DNA of 35,850 bases, from NCBI GenBank assembly GCA_001644045.1, contig LUUF01000034.1, positions 1-35,850 of the forward strand, given 5' to 3'. Numbering within the stretch: position 1 is the stretch's first letter; each line of letters begins with the position of its first letter. This document shows positions 1 to 8,237 of this stretch, piece by piece. Both the position numbers and the translations under genes were made by a program. This stretch comes from Methylomonas methanica. Lineage in GTDB: Bacteria; Pseudomonadota; Gammaproteobacteria; Methylococcales; Methylomonadaceae. The notes below the pieces were generated by a model, which saw nothing but the letters and a program-made list of their open reading frames with translations, searched no databases and had not been told where the DNA came from.

Positions 1-319
1 AAATAGCGACTCCCCGGAAATTCTATGGGGCTTAGGAAACCGTTGGTTGAGTGTAGCCTGACGGGATTGTAATCGGTTTCGATATATTCAAATACCGTTT
101 GCCGCATGGCTTCACGTGTATCAAATCGCTCACCGTGAATCGCTTCGACCTTGAGCGAATGAAAGGAGCTCTCGGCGCAGGCATTATCATAACAATTGCC
201 CTTAGCACTCATGCTACCCAGTAACTGATGTTGTTGCAGTAAATGTCGGTAAGCATGGGAACAATATTGGCTACCGCGATCCGAGTGAACGATAACCCCT
301 TTGTGGCGTTTACGTCTCA
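1..319 (-). pseudogene. IS3-family transposase OrfB, C-terminal half (partial)
   Basis: Minus-strand translation gives the end of an rve-type integrase core: HSDRGSQY carries the second catalytic Asp, and the segment [12 protein letters not shown] carries the catalytic Glu. The C-terminal run [16 protein letters not shown] is typical of IS3 OrfB. It is the downstream half of the gene whose upstream half lies at 2032-2554. The two were separated by the IS1182-type insertion just after the codons for MAIFR. The window edge cuts the last codons. It cannot make an active DDE transposase alone. Confidence 0.85.
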
Positions 320-2031
320 GACCGTGTAAAAACGCACAAATCGAGATTGCTCGAGCATGGATATGGAATTTAGTGGGGTTCTAAAGCTGACGTGGGCTGT
401 AGGAGAGAGTTTCGTTTGAGACAAACCAGAATTTACCATGTCCAAAATGGAACCCTGGAAAGCCTTGTTGACAGATGGGTTATACAAAACAGTGATTTCA
501 AATAGCCCTTAAACGGCTAGTGCTGATTCACTGGGACGACACAAAGCCTATACCTTCAATCAGCGCTTTAAGACCTATGATATTGATCACTCGCTTCAAA
601 TTATAGGCCAGCACATGCAAGCTCATTTCGGTACGAACGTGCGCCAAGGTTTTCATCAGAAAATGAGTAGCCCCCATCTAGGCTTTGAGCGTGCCGAAAG
701 GATGTTCGACGGTTTGCCGGCGAATGCGCATACTGTCAGGCGCTAGATCTAGGCGAGTTTGCATGGCGTCAAGAATGCCCTCATGCTCCCAACGCTTGAC
801 GCGCCGTTGTGGGCTGGGCGTACATTGTTCCTTGAACGCACAGCTTTGACAGGCCGAACTCCAGTAGCAATGTAGTTTCAAGCCTTTCTCAATAGTGGAA
901 AAGCGCCAGATCAAAGCCTCTCCAGCCGGGCAGCGGTATTCGTTTTTCTCGGCATTAAGAATGAAATCAGCTTTGCCAAAACGGCCATCGGCTGTGGCGA
1001 TTGATGTCACGGTCTTGGGCGCAATCGCGGTAATGGCGGCTTCATGGCAGGCGAGGATTTCTTCGCTTTTGAAATAGCCGCGATCGGCAATGACGATTAA
1101 ATCGTCAGCCCCCATGGCACTGCGGGCTTTTTTCGCCATGTTTGAAAGCTGGCTGCGATCAACATCCTCGTTGATCACCTCGTGTTCCACAATCAAATGA
1201 TATCCAGTATCGACGGCGGTTTGCACGTTATAACCTACTATGCCCGTACCCCGCGTTTTCATGGAACGGGCATCAGGGTCGGTCAGGGAAATCTGTTTAT
1301 TGGGTGTTTGATTAAGCTGAACCTCGATGTTTTTCAGGGCTTTCATCTGCGCTTTTAAGGCGGCAATTTTGTCTTGCAAACGCTCGGTTTTCGTCTGTGC
1401 TACAGAGGGTTTTTGACGATCAACGGTATCCAGCTCCGTTAAATAACGATTGATACTCGACTCGATCTCTTCCAGCCGCTATTGCAATTTGGCGCTGGTG
1501 AAGTTGTGATCGCGGTTATTGACGGTTTTGAACTTGCTATCGTCTATAGTCACCAGGGCTTCCGAAAACAAACCCAGTTGCTGGTAGAGCATGACGAATT
1601 GGCGGCAGACGTTATGGATGGCCTTACCGTTCTCTTGACGGAAATTGGCGATGGTTTTGAAATCCGGCATCAAGCGTCCGGTTAACCACATCAATTCAAT
1701 ATTACGCTGAGTTTCGTTCTCCAAACGACGGCTGGATTGGATGCGATCAAGGTAATCATAGATATAAATCTTCAATAAAACCGCGGGGTGATCGCCGGCC
1801 TGCCGGTAACAGCGGGTTGAGCGCCTTCGAAACCGAGTTGCTTAAGATCCAACTCATCCACAAAGACATCAACGACACGAACGGGATTGGTCTCCACCAC
1901 ACAATCACCCAAGCTTTCAGGTCGCAAGGTAATTTGAGTGCGACATCACCTTTAATGAATCGATTCATCGGCTGGCTCCAATCAATAAATCCTAAACCAA
2001 ATTATACCAAAACCGGCGTTTTGACACAGTC
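320..2031 (-). mobile_element. IS1182-type insertion sequence, decayed
   Basis: The boundaries were set from imperfect 16-bp inverted ends: GACCGTGTAAAAACGC at 320-335, and the reverse complement of 2016-2031, GACTGTGTCAAAACGC (two mismatches). They fall where the IS3 orfB reading frame breaks and resumes. The length of about 1.7 kb fits the family. A clean target duplication was not found, so the ends may be off by a few bases. The single transposase gene inside is a pseudogene. Confidence 0.7.
528..1968 (-). pseudogene. IS1182-family transposase, broken by frameshifts and stops
   Basis: The minus-strand reading can be reconstructed from ATG 1968 to a stop at 528. The first codons (MNRFIKGDV) are in one frame. 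The text then continues in a second frame (TNPVRVVDVFVDELDL, GRPAITP) and shifts again near 1775 into LLKIYIYDYLDRIQSSRR. A TAG interrupts after SAKLQ (about 1479) and another TAG follows FGTLKA (about 678), after which MGATHFLMKTLAHVRTEM continues. The DDE-type core (IDDSKFK, IADRGYFK, RRQTVEHPFG) is recognisable. With two frameshifts and two nonsense codons it is dead, and the family's usual product is about 480 residues. Confidence 0.85.
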
Positions 2032-2554
2032 TGGTCTGAAAATCGCCATTCGTAGTGCATCACAAACCAGATCAGCCGTCATCCGTTCGCTCATAGACCA
2101 GCCAATAACCTGTAGAGAAAACAAGTCAATAATGACAGCAAGATACAGCCACCCTTCGTCCGTCCACAAGTACGTGATGTCACCCGCCCATTTCTGGTTG
2201 GGTACGGTGGCCGAAAAGTCTTGTTGCAGCAGATTATCGAACACCGGCAAGTTGTGTTTGCTGTTGGTGGTCGCCTTAAACTTCCGAGCCGCTTTAGCCA
2301 CGAGGCTTTGGCGTTTCAGACTGGCGGCGATAGTTTTCAGATTATACCGATTACCATTTTCTTTAGACAATTTCCGCTGCAGTCTTTCTGCACCGTAACG
2401 TTGCTTGTGTTTGTGGAGCAGGGGTTTGACCTGCTCATCCAGTGCCTGACGTCGCTGAAGCCGTTGGCAGGGCTTGCGCTGCAACCACGCATAGTATCCG
2501 CTACGGGACATGGCACATGGCCGCCAGAGAATAATCAACTCGATGCTTGCTCAT
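2032..2554 (-). pseudogene. IS3-family transposase OrfB, N-terminal half, frameshifted
   Basis: The likely native start is ATG 2554 (MSKHRVDYSLAAMCHV). That frame hits a stop at once, and the text resumes one frame over as MSRSGYYAWLQRKP, so there is a one-base indel near 2510. Downstream are the HTH_21-like segment (KHKQRYGAERLQRKL) and the first catalytic Asp region (WAGDITYLWTDEGWLYLAVIID). The reading stops just inside the inserted IS1182-type end, adding a few foreign residues (PDCVKTPVLV). The other half is at 1-319. Confidence 0.85.
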
Positions 2555-2577
2555 GTATTCGTACCTCGCTTGAGCCG

Positions 2578-2865
2578 TTAAGCGAAGTACGTCGCCGCAT
2601 TTTTTAGGATCGACAACTCCTCGGCTTGCTGGGCCAGTTGGCGTTTTAATCGGGCATTTTCGGTCGCTAAACTAGTTTCGCGCTCACTGACGCTCTGAGC
2701 ATGTTCAGACTGTTTGTGCCAGGCATACAGTTGCGATTCATGTAACCTCAGTTGCTTGGCTGCCTTGGCAATACCAATCTGCGATGCCAGTTTCAGGCTT
2801 TCTTGTTTGTATTCGGCGCTATGCCAGGTATAGCTGGCTTTGCTGCCAGTCGATTTTGTGCTCAT
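2578..2865 (-). CDS. IS3-family transposase OrfA (HTH protein)
   Basis: A 95-residue protein starting MSTKSTGSKASYTW. I chose ATG 2865 over an upstream in-frame ATG at 2913 because the upstream one lies inside the terminal region of the element, and because a GAGAGGT-type ribosome site precedes 2865. The N-terminal half is a helix-turn-helix of the transposase 8 type (SLKLASQIGIAKAAKQL), and the C-terminal half is a leucine-rich coiled coil (ENARLKRQLAQQAEELSILKNA). In this family OrfA and OrfB are normally joined by programmed -1 slippage. Here OrfB is broken, so only OrfA could be made, which would at most bind the ends or inhibit related copies. Confidence 0.85.
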   Translation of the reverse strand: MSTKSTGSKASYTWHSAEYKQESLKLASQIGIAKAAKQLRLHESQLYAWHKQSEHAQSVSERETSLATENARLKRQLAQQAEELSILKNAATYFA

Positions 2866-2931
2866 GTAAGTACCTCTCTTCGGTTGAGAATACTCGCTTT
2901 TTAAAGTGTCCAATATTCGTGGTGGGGATCA

Positions 2932-3238
2932 AGCACTATACATGGTCATTGCGTGGCGAGTGTTGTCCGCTCTGATACTAGGTCGCTCTACGCCGGACAT
3001 GGATTGCGAGATTGTCTTTGACCCGCAGGAGTGGCGAGCGGCTTATATAGTGGTCAAGCGCTGCCCGCCGCCGCGCCTGGGTGAAGTGATTCGCTTTGTT
3101 GCGAGCTTGGGTGGTTATCTTGGACGCAAGCACGACGGCCCGCCGGGCGCCAAGGCCATGTGGATCGGATTGCAGCGCTTGCGCGATTTCGTCATCGCGC
3201 TGGAGGCTCAGCCGCTTGTCGCGTTGAGATGTGTATAA
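2932..3238 (+). pseudogene. IS4-family (Tn5/IS50-like) transposase, C-terminal fragment
   Basis: The frame encodes the last roughly 100 residues of an IS4/Tn5-type transposase: MVIAWRVLSAL, then FDPQEWRAAYIVVKR, then LGEVIRFVASLGGYLGRK, then GLQRLRDFVIAL. These are the C-terminal beta-alpha and dimerisation segments of the family. The catalytic DDE residues and the whole N-terminus are missing because the IS3-family element inserted immediately upstream. Any product would start in IS3 DNA (ATG 2906) and be inert. The TAA stop at 3236-3238 lies inside the element's terminal repeat. Confidence 0.8.
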
Positions 3239-3245
3239 CGATGAG
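3227..3245 (+). repeat. Terminal inverted repeat of the IS4/IS50-like element
   Basis: AGATGTGTATAACGATGAG shares 14 of 19 bases with the reverse complement of the hyperactive Tn5 mosaic end, including an uninterrupted AGATGTGTATAA. It sits directly at the 3' end of the transposase remnant, as expected for the right end. Only one end survives in this window. Confidence 0.75.
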
Positions 3246-3276
3246 CTCGAAACGTGAGAACGATAAGGCGTCAACA

Positions 3277-4020
3277 TTACCCGCCCAATTTAATCTCACC
3301 AAAATACCGCGCCAAGTCAATCCGAATCGGCATGAAATAGACATTCAGGCCATTCGCCGCCGCCGAGGCGATCACGCCGTTGGCAAATTCGACGTTCCAG
3401 TCGTAATCCGGCCGAAAACTCTTCGGAAATTTGACTTTGTTTTTGACTTCCCAATAGTTCATGGAGGCCTTACTGGTGATCGGGCTGATGCCGATATAGG
3501 TTTCCAAGTCCAGCATGTGCTCGGCGTAGATATCGATCATGCGGCTGTCATAGAAGGGCTGAGAGAAAAAACCGCCGGCACCGGCATCGACCTTGCGCTG
3601 GATGTAATCGCATTCATCCTGAACGCCGCTGCGATGCGGATCGAAGCCGGCATAAATATGCAGGCTTGGGAAACGCTGGCGCACGGCGCGAATCAAATCG
3701 ACCACATCGGTATTGTAAAACGACCTCTTCAGACCCTCTGGAGGATCGCCGGACACCAATAAGACGCTGTCGAGCGCATAGTCTTCGATGATGCGGTAGA
3801 GTTCGCCGCTTTCGATTTTAAAATCTATCGCGCGAAAATGCGGGATAAAGCGATATTTGCTCCGATCGACGCGGGTCGCCAATTCCCAGCTGCGGGTATC
3901 GAAACGCTGGATATCCGGGACATTGATGATGTTGATGCCTTTGTCCAAAGTTTGTACAAAGCCGTATTGCTCGTCGAAAGCCTCTAGGCTGCGAGGGACG
4001 ATTTCAAACGAAATATTCAT
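3277..4020 (-). CDS. Methylenetetrahydrofolate reductase-like protein
   Basis: A 247-residue protein with the (beta/alpha)8 pattern of the MTHFR family (PF02219), a flavin enzyme reducing 5,10-methylene-tetrahydrofolate to the methyl form. Visible features are the N-terminal strand MNISFEIVP, SVLLVSGDPPEG, HIYAGFDPHRSG and the family-typical VDAGAGGFFSQPFYD near residue 155. I chose ATG 4020; an upstream in-frame ATG at 4071 would add 17 unlikely residues. It is shorter than E. coli MetF (about 296 aa) and divergent, so the substrate may differ. In an organism with heavy one-carbon traffic a second MTHFR-like enzyme would be plausible, but that is inference. It follows the ParA gene on the same strand after a 249-bp gap and abuts the IS4 end on the other side. 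Confidence 0.7.
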   Translation of the reverse strand: MNISFEIVPRSLEAFDEQYGFVQTLDKGINIINVPDIQRFDTRSWELATRVDRSKYRFIPHFRAIDFKIESGELYRIIEDYALDSVLLVSGDPPEGLKRSFYNTDVVDLIRAVRQRFPSLHIYAGFDPHRSGVQDECDYIQRKVDAGAGGFFSQPFYDSRMIDIYAEHMLDLETYIGISPITSKASMNYWEVKNKVKFPKSFRPDYDWNVEFANGVIASAAANGLNVYFMPIRIDLARYFGEIKLGG

Positions 4021-4269
4021 TCGTAGGATGGTAGTTGGGTAGTTTAATGAAGTAACTGGAAACGAGCGCAATGCTCAAAGCATGGATTGTACCGCAGTAA
4101 AAACAAATCCCGCTGGCTTCGCGCTGAATTACCAAGTCTTAAAACGACTCGAGATTATGAGCCTGTTCAGGCGTCGACACGGCCAGTTCCTGCAAGCATT
4201 TGGGCGGGGTTAACTTATAGCCCGTGAATACATTCGCATAATGGCGCGTTATTTTAATGCGGTCAGGTG
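4021..4269 (-). other. Gap between ParA-like gene and MTHFR-like gene
   Basis: A 249-bp stretch. One minus-strand frame stays open to 4139 and reads plausibly at its end (TGYKLTPPKCLQELAV), but it overlaps the 3' end of the ParA gene and has no convincing start codon or ribosome site. I see no supported gene and no clear terminator. Confidence 0.4.
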
Positions 4270-4959
4270 CTATTCCGCCGATCTCAAAGCCGCGATCAAG
4301 CTGTTTGCCAAATCCGCAAAGTCGTCGGCGCCGCGACATTTCGGCGAGTAATGCCTTACCAGTTTGCCGGCGGCGAACGCTTCGGCCAAACGAATATCGG
4401 AACGAATACCCGGCAGTACTTTCAGCGTACCGAATTGGCGAGAAACTTCGCTGGTTATCACTTTGAACAATACCCGCATCAGTTGCCGCAAGCCTTCATA
4501 AGACAAATGATGGGGGACATAAGGCACCAGCACCCAATTGGCGGCCACCAATGCATTCAACAACAGCATATCCAGCGAAGGCGGAGTATCCAGAACCGCA
4601 ACATCGAAACGTTCGGCGATTTCGTTTTCGGCCAGCGCTCGCGCCAGACGTTTAGTATCGCGCGTGCCGCTGCCGTGTTCGAATAATTGGTCGGCCGGGG
4701 TGATAGCCAAATTCTCGAATGCCGTCTCTTGACTCGCCGCTGCCAACGTCGCGGTCGGTTCGAGAAAAATACCGTGCGCGGTGGGTTCGCCGGCTTTGGC
4801 TTTGATGCCCACGCCGACCGCGCAATGGCCTTGCGAATCCAGATCGACTAACAACACCCGGAGGCCCTGCGCCGCCAATTCAGCGGCAATGTTGACCGAT
4901 ACCGTGGTTTTGCCGGTGCCGCCCTTGCGGTTCGACACCGCGATAATATGGGTTAGCAT
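4270..4959 (-). CDS. ParA/MinD-family ATPase
   Basis: 229 residues. The deviant Walker A motif RKGGTGKTT lies at about residues 11-19, followed by VLLVDLDSQGHC (Walker A' Asp) and DVAVLDTPPSLD (Walker B). These ATPases form nucleotide-dependent dimers on DNA or membrane and position plasmids, chromosomes or protein clusters. No ParB gene, parS-like repeat or partner lies beside it, so it is probably one of the orphan ParA-like proteins rather than the chromosome partition ATPase. Its N-terminus lacks the helix-turn-helix found in large plasmid ParAs. It is on the same strand as the receiver/kinase remnants and the MTHFR-like gene. Exact cargo unknown. Confidence 0.85.
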   Translation of the reverse strand: MLTHIIAVSNRKGGTGKTTVSVNIAAELAAQGLRVLLVDLDSQGHCAVGVGIKAKAGEPTAHGIFLEPTATLAAASQETAFENLAITPADQLFEHGSGTRDTKRLARALAENEIAERFDVAVLDTPPSLDMLLLNALVAANWVLVPYVPHHLSYEGLRQLMRVLFKVITSEVSRQFGTLKVLPGIRSDIRLAEAFAAGKLVRHYSPKCRGADDFADLANSLIAALRSAE

Positions 4960-5052
4960 ATTCTTTTGTCCCCTGAAGCCAATTCGTGCTGCGTACCGTT
5001 CAAGTATCGGATAGGAGGGGCTTCAGCGGCGACAAAAGGCTATTGGCACCTT

Positions 5053-5420
5053 TCAACGTAAGCCCTTCTCGATGGCACTGCGTAAATCGCTGCGGGTAAA
5101 GGGCTTGGACAAAGTGGCTTTAACACCCACCAAAGTTGCTGATTCCAGGTTAAACTCGGCACTGACCGCGCGCCGGCCGCCGGACATTGCCACAATAGGG
5201 ATGTTGGAGTGGATTTTTTGCAACTCCATGATCATCTCGATGCCGTCCAATTTCGGCATCAATACATCGGTGATAATCAGCTCCGGGTGGACACTTTGGC
5301 TTATCGCCAAGCCTTCCGCACCATCGCTGGCAACGCTGACCTGATGGCCGTCCTGCGTGAGCATTTGTATCATCATGCCGCGTATTGCTCGTCGTCGTCG
5401 ATTAATAAAATGCGAGCCAT
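5053..5420 (-). pseudogene. Response-regulator receiver protein, frameshifted near its start
   Basis: From ATG 5420 (good AGGAG-type site upstream) the frame reads MARILLIDDDEQYAA and stops. One frame over, starting at ATG 5376, it continues MMIQMLTQDGHQVSVASDGAEG through LIITDVLMPKLDG (phospho-acceptor Asp) and VAMSGG (conserved Ser/Thr) to LSKPF (conserved Lys). The two parts together form one complete, stand-alone CheY-like receiver of about 122 residues. The break is a one-base indel near 5378-5390. A product from 5376 would lack strand 1 and the Mg-binding acidic pair, so the gene is probably inactive unless this is a sequencing error. The truncated kinase lies directly upstream. Confidence 0.75.
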
Positions 5421-5476
5421 ATTTGTATCTCCTGATTGCTGCTGATATTGTAAAAAATGTCGAGTCTGAAACACTA

Positions 5477-5920
5477 CTACTGACGATTTGTTTCCGCGTT
5501 GGCCGACGGTACTTTGATGCGAAATTGCGTACCGCGCTCGGGGCCTTCGGTGTGGCTGCTCACCTCAATCTCGCCACCCAGACTATTGACGATGCCATAA
5601 ATCACCGATAGGCCGAGGCCGCTGCCTTCATTGGGGGCCTTGGTCGTAAAAAACGGCATGAACATGCGTTTTTGCACCTCGGCTGGAATGCCGTGGCCGC
5701 TATCGGTCACTGTTAAACAGAAGCCTTCCGTACTATTGTCGTCGCTCTCCAGCGTCGCCCGCTCCAGGCCGACTTGTACCGTGCCGCGCCGCTCCATCGC
5801 ATCGGCCGCGTTTATGCACAGATTCATTACGATTTGTTGCCATTGGCCGGGATCGGCCATGGCTTTGGCTTCCGTCAGATTGGTGCGACAGTCGATGATA
5901 AGAGTTTCCGCTACTTTAGC
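5477..5920 (-). pseudogene. Sensor histidine kinase, ATPase-domain remnant
   Basis: The readable part is a HATPase_c domain: N box QIVMNLCINAADAM, G1 box DSGHGIP, F box FFTTK, G2 box GSGLGLSV. The open frame extends upstream of the first ATG (5860) as ETLIIDCRTNLTEAKAMADPGQW, which is genuine kinase sequence, but a TGA near 5922 ends it. The dimerisation/His-phosphotransfer domain and sensor region are absent, so this is the 3' end of a larger kinase gene lost by deletion or insertion. It has the same orientation as the receiver gene (56-bp gap), indicating a former two-component operon. Confidence 0.75.
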
Positions 5921-5922
5921 TT

Positions 5923-6358
5923 TTCAAGGCTTGCGGGCAAACAAAATACAAATCGGGCCAGTGAAGGGCTGTAGCGAAAGGATAACTAATGGTTTTTGCG
6001 CAGGCTGCCAAGGAACTGGCTGTCTGATTGGAGGGGCTTGAATCATCCCTGCCCGGATAAAAGCGTTTTTCCGCGCTTTTATCCGGGAAGTCCCTGGCAT
6101 CTTGTTTTCCATGTTCACGGGGGAGAGAACTTAACATCCTTGACGCCTCGTTTTTATATAACAATATTCATGCCAAATATCGAAACCCTTATAATTCAAT
6201 GGATGTCATATGAAACCGATAGCGGCCAAATTTATTTCTATGTTATTTGCCGCAATTAAGATTTTGTTTTATGCCATTTCCCACAAAAATCTGAAGTTGA
6301 TCAATTTCGCGTTCAATCATGGATAATAATAATCCCAGCCACAACGCTCGAATCGCCC
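5923..6358. other. Non-coding stretch upstream of mtgA
   Basis: 436 bp without a supported gene. It holds a strong hairpin (6052-6087, listed separately) and then becomes AT-rich; a TATAAT at 6190-6195 could be a -10 box for mtgA, but no matching -35 is clear. Short open frames here have no family resemblance. This is where the lost 5' part of the histidine kinase gene would have been. Confidence 0.5.
6052..6087. repeat. Long perfect hairpin
   Basis: The arms CCCGGATAAAAGCG (6052-6065) and CGCTTTTATCCGGG (6074-6087) are perfectly complementary over 14 bp with an 8-base loop. There is no T-run after it in either direction, so it does not look like an ordinary terminator. It lies next to the break in the kinase gene. 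Confidence 0.75.
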
Positions 6359-7099
6359 GTGAAGCACTTCCGCCATCCGGCCCGCTATCGCCAATTCTGG
6401 CGCCAACCCAAAACCGCTCTGTCATTGCCGCAACTTTGTAAACGCGGTTTGGTTTACGCGTTGTTGTTTTTTGTGCTCAGCTCGCTTGTGCTGGTAGGCG
6501 TGTTGCGGTATTTACCGGCGCCGACGTCGGCGTTTATGCTGCATCAGCATGTCGACGATCTAGCGGAAGGCCGCAGCTATAAAGGCATAGATCAGCGCTG
6601 GGTAAGCCATCGACGCATTTCCCCGCACGCATTTTCCGCGGTGGTCGCGTCCGAGGATCAATTGTTTTATCAGCACAACGGCTTCGATGTTGATGCCATC
6701 GCTAAAGCCTTTAACCAATATCTGCGCGGCGGTAAATTGCGCGGGGCCAGCACGATTAGTCAGCAAGTCGCGAAGAATCTGTTTTTGAGTCCGGCCAAGA
6801 ATTTTGGTCGCAAGGCTTTAGAAATATGGTTTACGCTGCTGATAGAAGCTGTCTGGGACAAGCAGCGTATTCTGGAAATGTATTTGAATATTGCCGAATT
6901 CGGCGATCATTTGTTCGGGATCGAAGCGGCCAGCCGCCGCTATTTCGGCATCCCTGCCCAACAGCTGTCGCCCAACCAGGCGGCGCTGCTGGCCGCTACT
7001 TTACCGAATCCGATATTGCTAAAAGCCGATCAGCCCAGCGCCTATTTACATAAACGCCAAAGCTGGATCTTGGGCCAAATGCGGGCGCTGGGGAATTAA
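6359..7099 (+). CDS. mtgA: Monofunctional biosynthetic peptidoglycan transglycosylase
   Basis: 246 residues, GTG start. It polymerises lipid II into glycan strands at the periplasmic face of the inner membrane (GT51 family, no transpeptidase domain). One N-terminal membrane anchor (about residues 30-50, LVYALLFFVLSSLVLVGVL) is followed by the GT51 motifs: VVASEDQLFYQHNGFD (motif 1, catalytic Glu), GASTISQQVAKNLFL (motif 2), RKALEIWFTLLIE and ILEMYLNIAEFG (later motifs). Length matches MtgA (about 240). An ATG at 6319 is out of frame, so GTG 6359 is the only reasonable start; the ribosome site is weak. The gene is plus-strand between minus-strand neighbours, so it is probably monocistronic. 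Confidence 0.95.
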   Translation: MKHFRHPARYRQFWRQPKTALSLPQLCKRGLVYALLFFVLSSLVLVGVLRYLPAPTSAFMLHQHVDDLAEGRSYKGIDQRWVSHRRISPHAFSAVVASEDQLFYQHNGFDVDAIAKAFNQYLRGGKLRGASTISQQVAKNLFLSPAKNFGRKALEIWFTLLIEAVWDKQRILEMYLNIAEFGDHLFGIEAASRRYFGIPAQQLSPNQAALLAATLPNPILLKADQPSAYLHKRQSWILGQMRALGN

Positions 7100-7119
7100 C
7101 GAGGAAGCTCCTTGCTCGG

Positions 7120-7758
7120 TTAATCCTCTGCGTCCTGATCATCCAGCGTGTCATCTGCAACGGGCGGCAAGTCGGATGCGTCGGCGATCAGTTCTTTCAG
7201 ATACTTGTATAACAAACGCGCCGACTTCGGCGGTTTGGCTTCCTTGGCCTCTTTTTGCGCGTTGCGCTGCAGCTGGCGCAGATGTTGGCTATCGGCTGCC
7301 GGAAATTCTTCGATAAATTGGGTCAATTGCTGATTGCCATTGGCTGCCAGCAGCAGGTCGCGCCAGCGTTCGGCCTGATGATGTTCTCTGACCGCATGGG
7401 CGCTACGGTTTTTCATTCGCGCCAATTTTTCATGAATCGCGGCGGTATCCAGCTTTCTGAGCTGCGCGGTGATGTATTTCAACAAGCGCTTTCTGGCGGA
7501 GTTTTGCCCCATCTTGCCGGCATCGCGCATGGCTTGTTCTATGCTCTCGGGCAATTCGAATTCGGCGATATGTGCTGGGGATAGCGCGCAAATTTCCTCG
7601 GCCATCGCAAACACTTCGGCAATTTCTTTTTTGATACGGGTCTTGTTGGGGCGTATCGCGTAATGCTCGACTTCCTCGTCTTCGCTTTCGCCGTCGTCGT
7701 CGGTTTCGTCGTAAAAATCTTCTTCTTCGTATTCTTCTTGGTAATCTTCGTCGTTCAT
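7120..7758 (-). CDS. darP: Ribosome-associated protein DarP (YjgA, DUF615)
   Basis: 212 residues. DarP is a late large-subunit assembly factor in Gammaproteobacteria. The conserved core is visible: RPNKTRIKKEIAEVFAMAEEICAL, then MGQNSARKRLLKYITAQLRKLD, and HHQAERWRDLLLA, then RQLQRNAQKE. The first 30 residues are almost all acidic (EDYQEEYEEEDFYDE), an extension longer than in E. coli YjgA, and the C-terminus is acidic too. It lies immediately downstream of the small membrane-protein gene (the stop codon at 7760 almost touches this start), so the two are probably co-transcribed. It converges with mtgA. Confidence 0.93.
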   Translation of the reverse strand: MNDEDYQEEYEEEDFYDETDDDGESEDEEVEHYAIRPNKTRIKKEIAEVFAMAEEICALSPAHIAEFELPESIEQAMRDAGKMGQNSARKRLLKYITAQLRKLDTAAIHEKLARMKNRSAHAVREHHQAERWRDLLLAANGNQQLTQFIEEFPAADSQHLRQLQRNAQKEAKEAKPPKSARLLYKYLKELIADASDLPPVADDTLDDQDAED

Positions 7759-7759
7759 G

Positions 7760-7942
7760 TCAAACCATTGCTATTAAGAAAAGCACGAACATCACCACCA
7801 TCAACAGCGGCACAATAACGCTGGGCCAGTCGGACGGTGTTTGTTTGCTGCGCGCCAGTGCGGCTTTGATGCCGGGCTGCATCCAAAACAAAAGCAGTAG
7901 CGCCAGGGCGCCGAGTATCAGGTTTTCCCAGGTTGACAGCAT
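7760..7942 (-). CDS. Small two-helix membrane protein, unknown
   Basis: 60 residues: an N-terminal hydrophobic helix (LILGALALLLLFWM), a short polar loop with basic residues (KAALARSKQTPSDWP) and a second helix (SVIVPLLMVVMFVLFLIAMV). No enzyme motif and no family I recognise. It sits one base upstream of darP on the same strand, which supports its being a real gene in a two-gene unit. A longer overlapping frame (7755-8009) has no such pattern and is rejected. Confidence 0.65.
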   Translation of the reverse strand: MLSTWENLILGALALLLLFWMQPGIKAALARSKQTPSDWPSVIVPLLMVVMFVLFLIAMV

Positions 7943-8104
7943 GATGTGCCCGCTTTGTTGTGAGTGAGATGGAAGCCGTTATCGACTTGCCCATGCCGCA
8001 TTCTAACAAACCTTGCCATGCAACAAGGCATTGCTTATCGCGACAATTTAAAAGTTTTTCTTGGGATTTGCCGCTAAGCGATTATTGCGACAGGAAAAAA
8101 CCAG

Positions 8105-8127
8105 TTATTCACAGAAGCTGTGGATAA
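8105..8127. promoter_or_regulatory. Inverted pair of DnaA boxes
   Basis: TTATTCACA on the plus strand and TTATCCACA on the minus strand are separated by five bases. The second equals the highest-affinity E. coli box (R1/R4 type). Confidence 0.7.
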
Positions 8128-8224
8128 CTCTGTGTATTAAATGTCGAAAGCCTTTGTCATTCCCCGGTAACACTGGGCTGCCGTCAAATTGTATAACATT
8201 GACTCAGCATAATTAATTTATAAA

Positions 8225-8237
8225 AATCAACATGTTA
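8225..8237 (+). promoter_or_regulatory. IHF consensus site
   Basis: AATCAACATGTTA matches WATCAANNNNTTR at every position and lies in AT-rich DNA between the two groups of DnaA boxes. Confidence 0.55.

Larger units (their letters stand above)
1..2931 (-). mobile_element. IS3-family element, interrupted by an IS1182-type element
   Basis: The two halves of an IS3-family orfB lie at 1-319 and 2032-2554, with orfA at 2578-2865. The outer end at 2931 reads TGATCCCCACCACGAAT inward, followed by a TTGGACA stretch, as in IS150-like ends. The left end of the window cuts the element before its other terminus. The element inserted into an IS4-family gene whose remnant begins at 2932. It is inactive: orfB is split by an insertion and also has a frameshift near 2510. 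Confidence 0.85.

Noticed and set aside
895-1077. Plus-strand small proteins inside the IS region and other strand-shadow frames throughout
   Set aside because: They are opposite-strand shadows of transposase, polA, yfaS and other genes, made possible by GC-rich codon bias.
4139-4339. Small minus-strand gene next to parA
   Set aside because: It overlaps the parA 3' end, has no ribosome site and its start lies inside parA; only its last third reads like protein.
4270-4959. Chromosomal parAB partition locus supporting an origin here
   Set aside because: No parB gene and no parS-like 16-bp palindromes were seen near the ParA-like gene.
5916-6164. 82-residue protein upstream of the kinase remnant
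   Set aside because: No family pattern, no ribosome site, and it spans the perfect hairpin.
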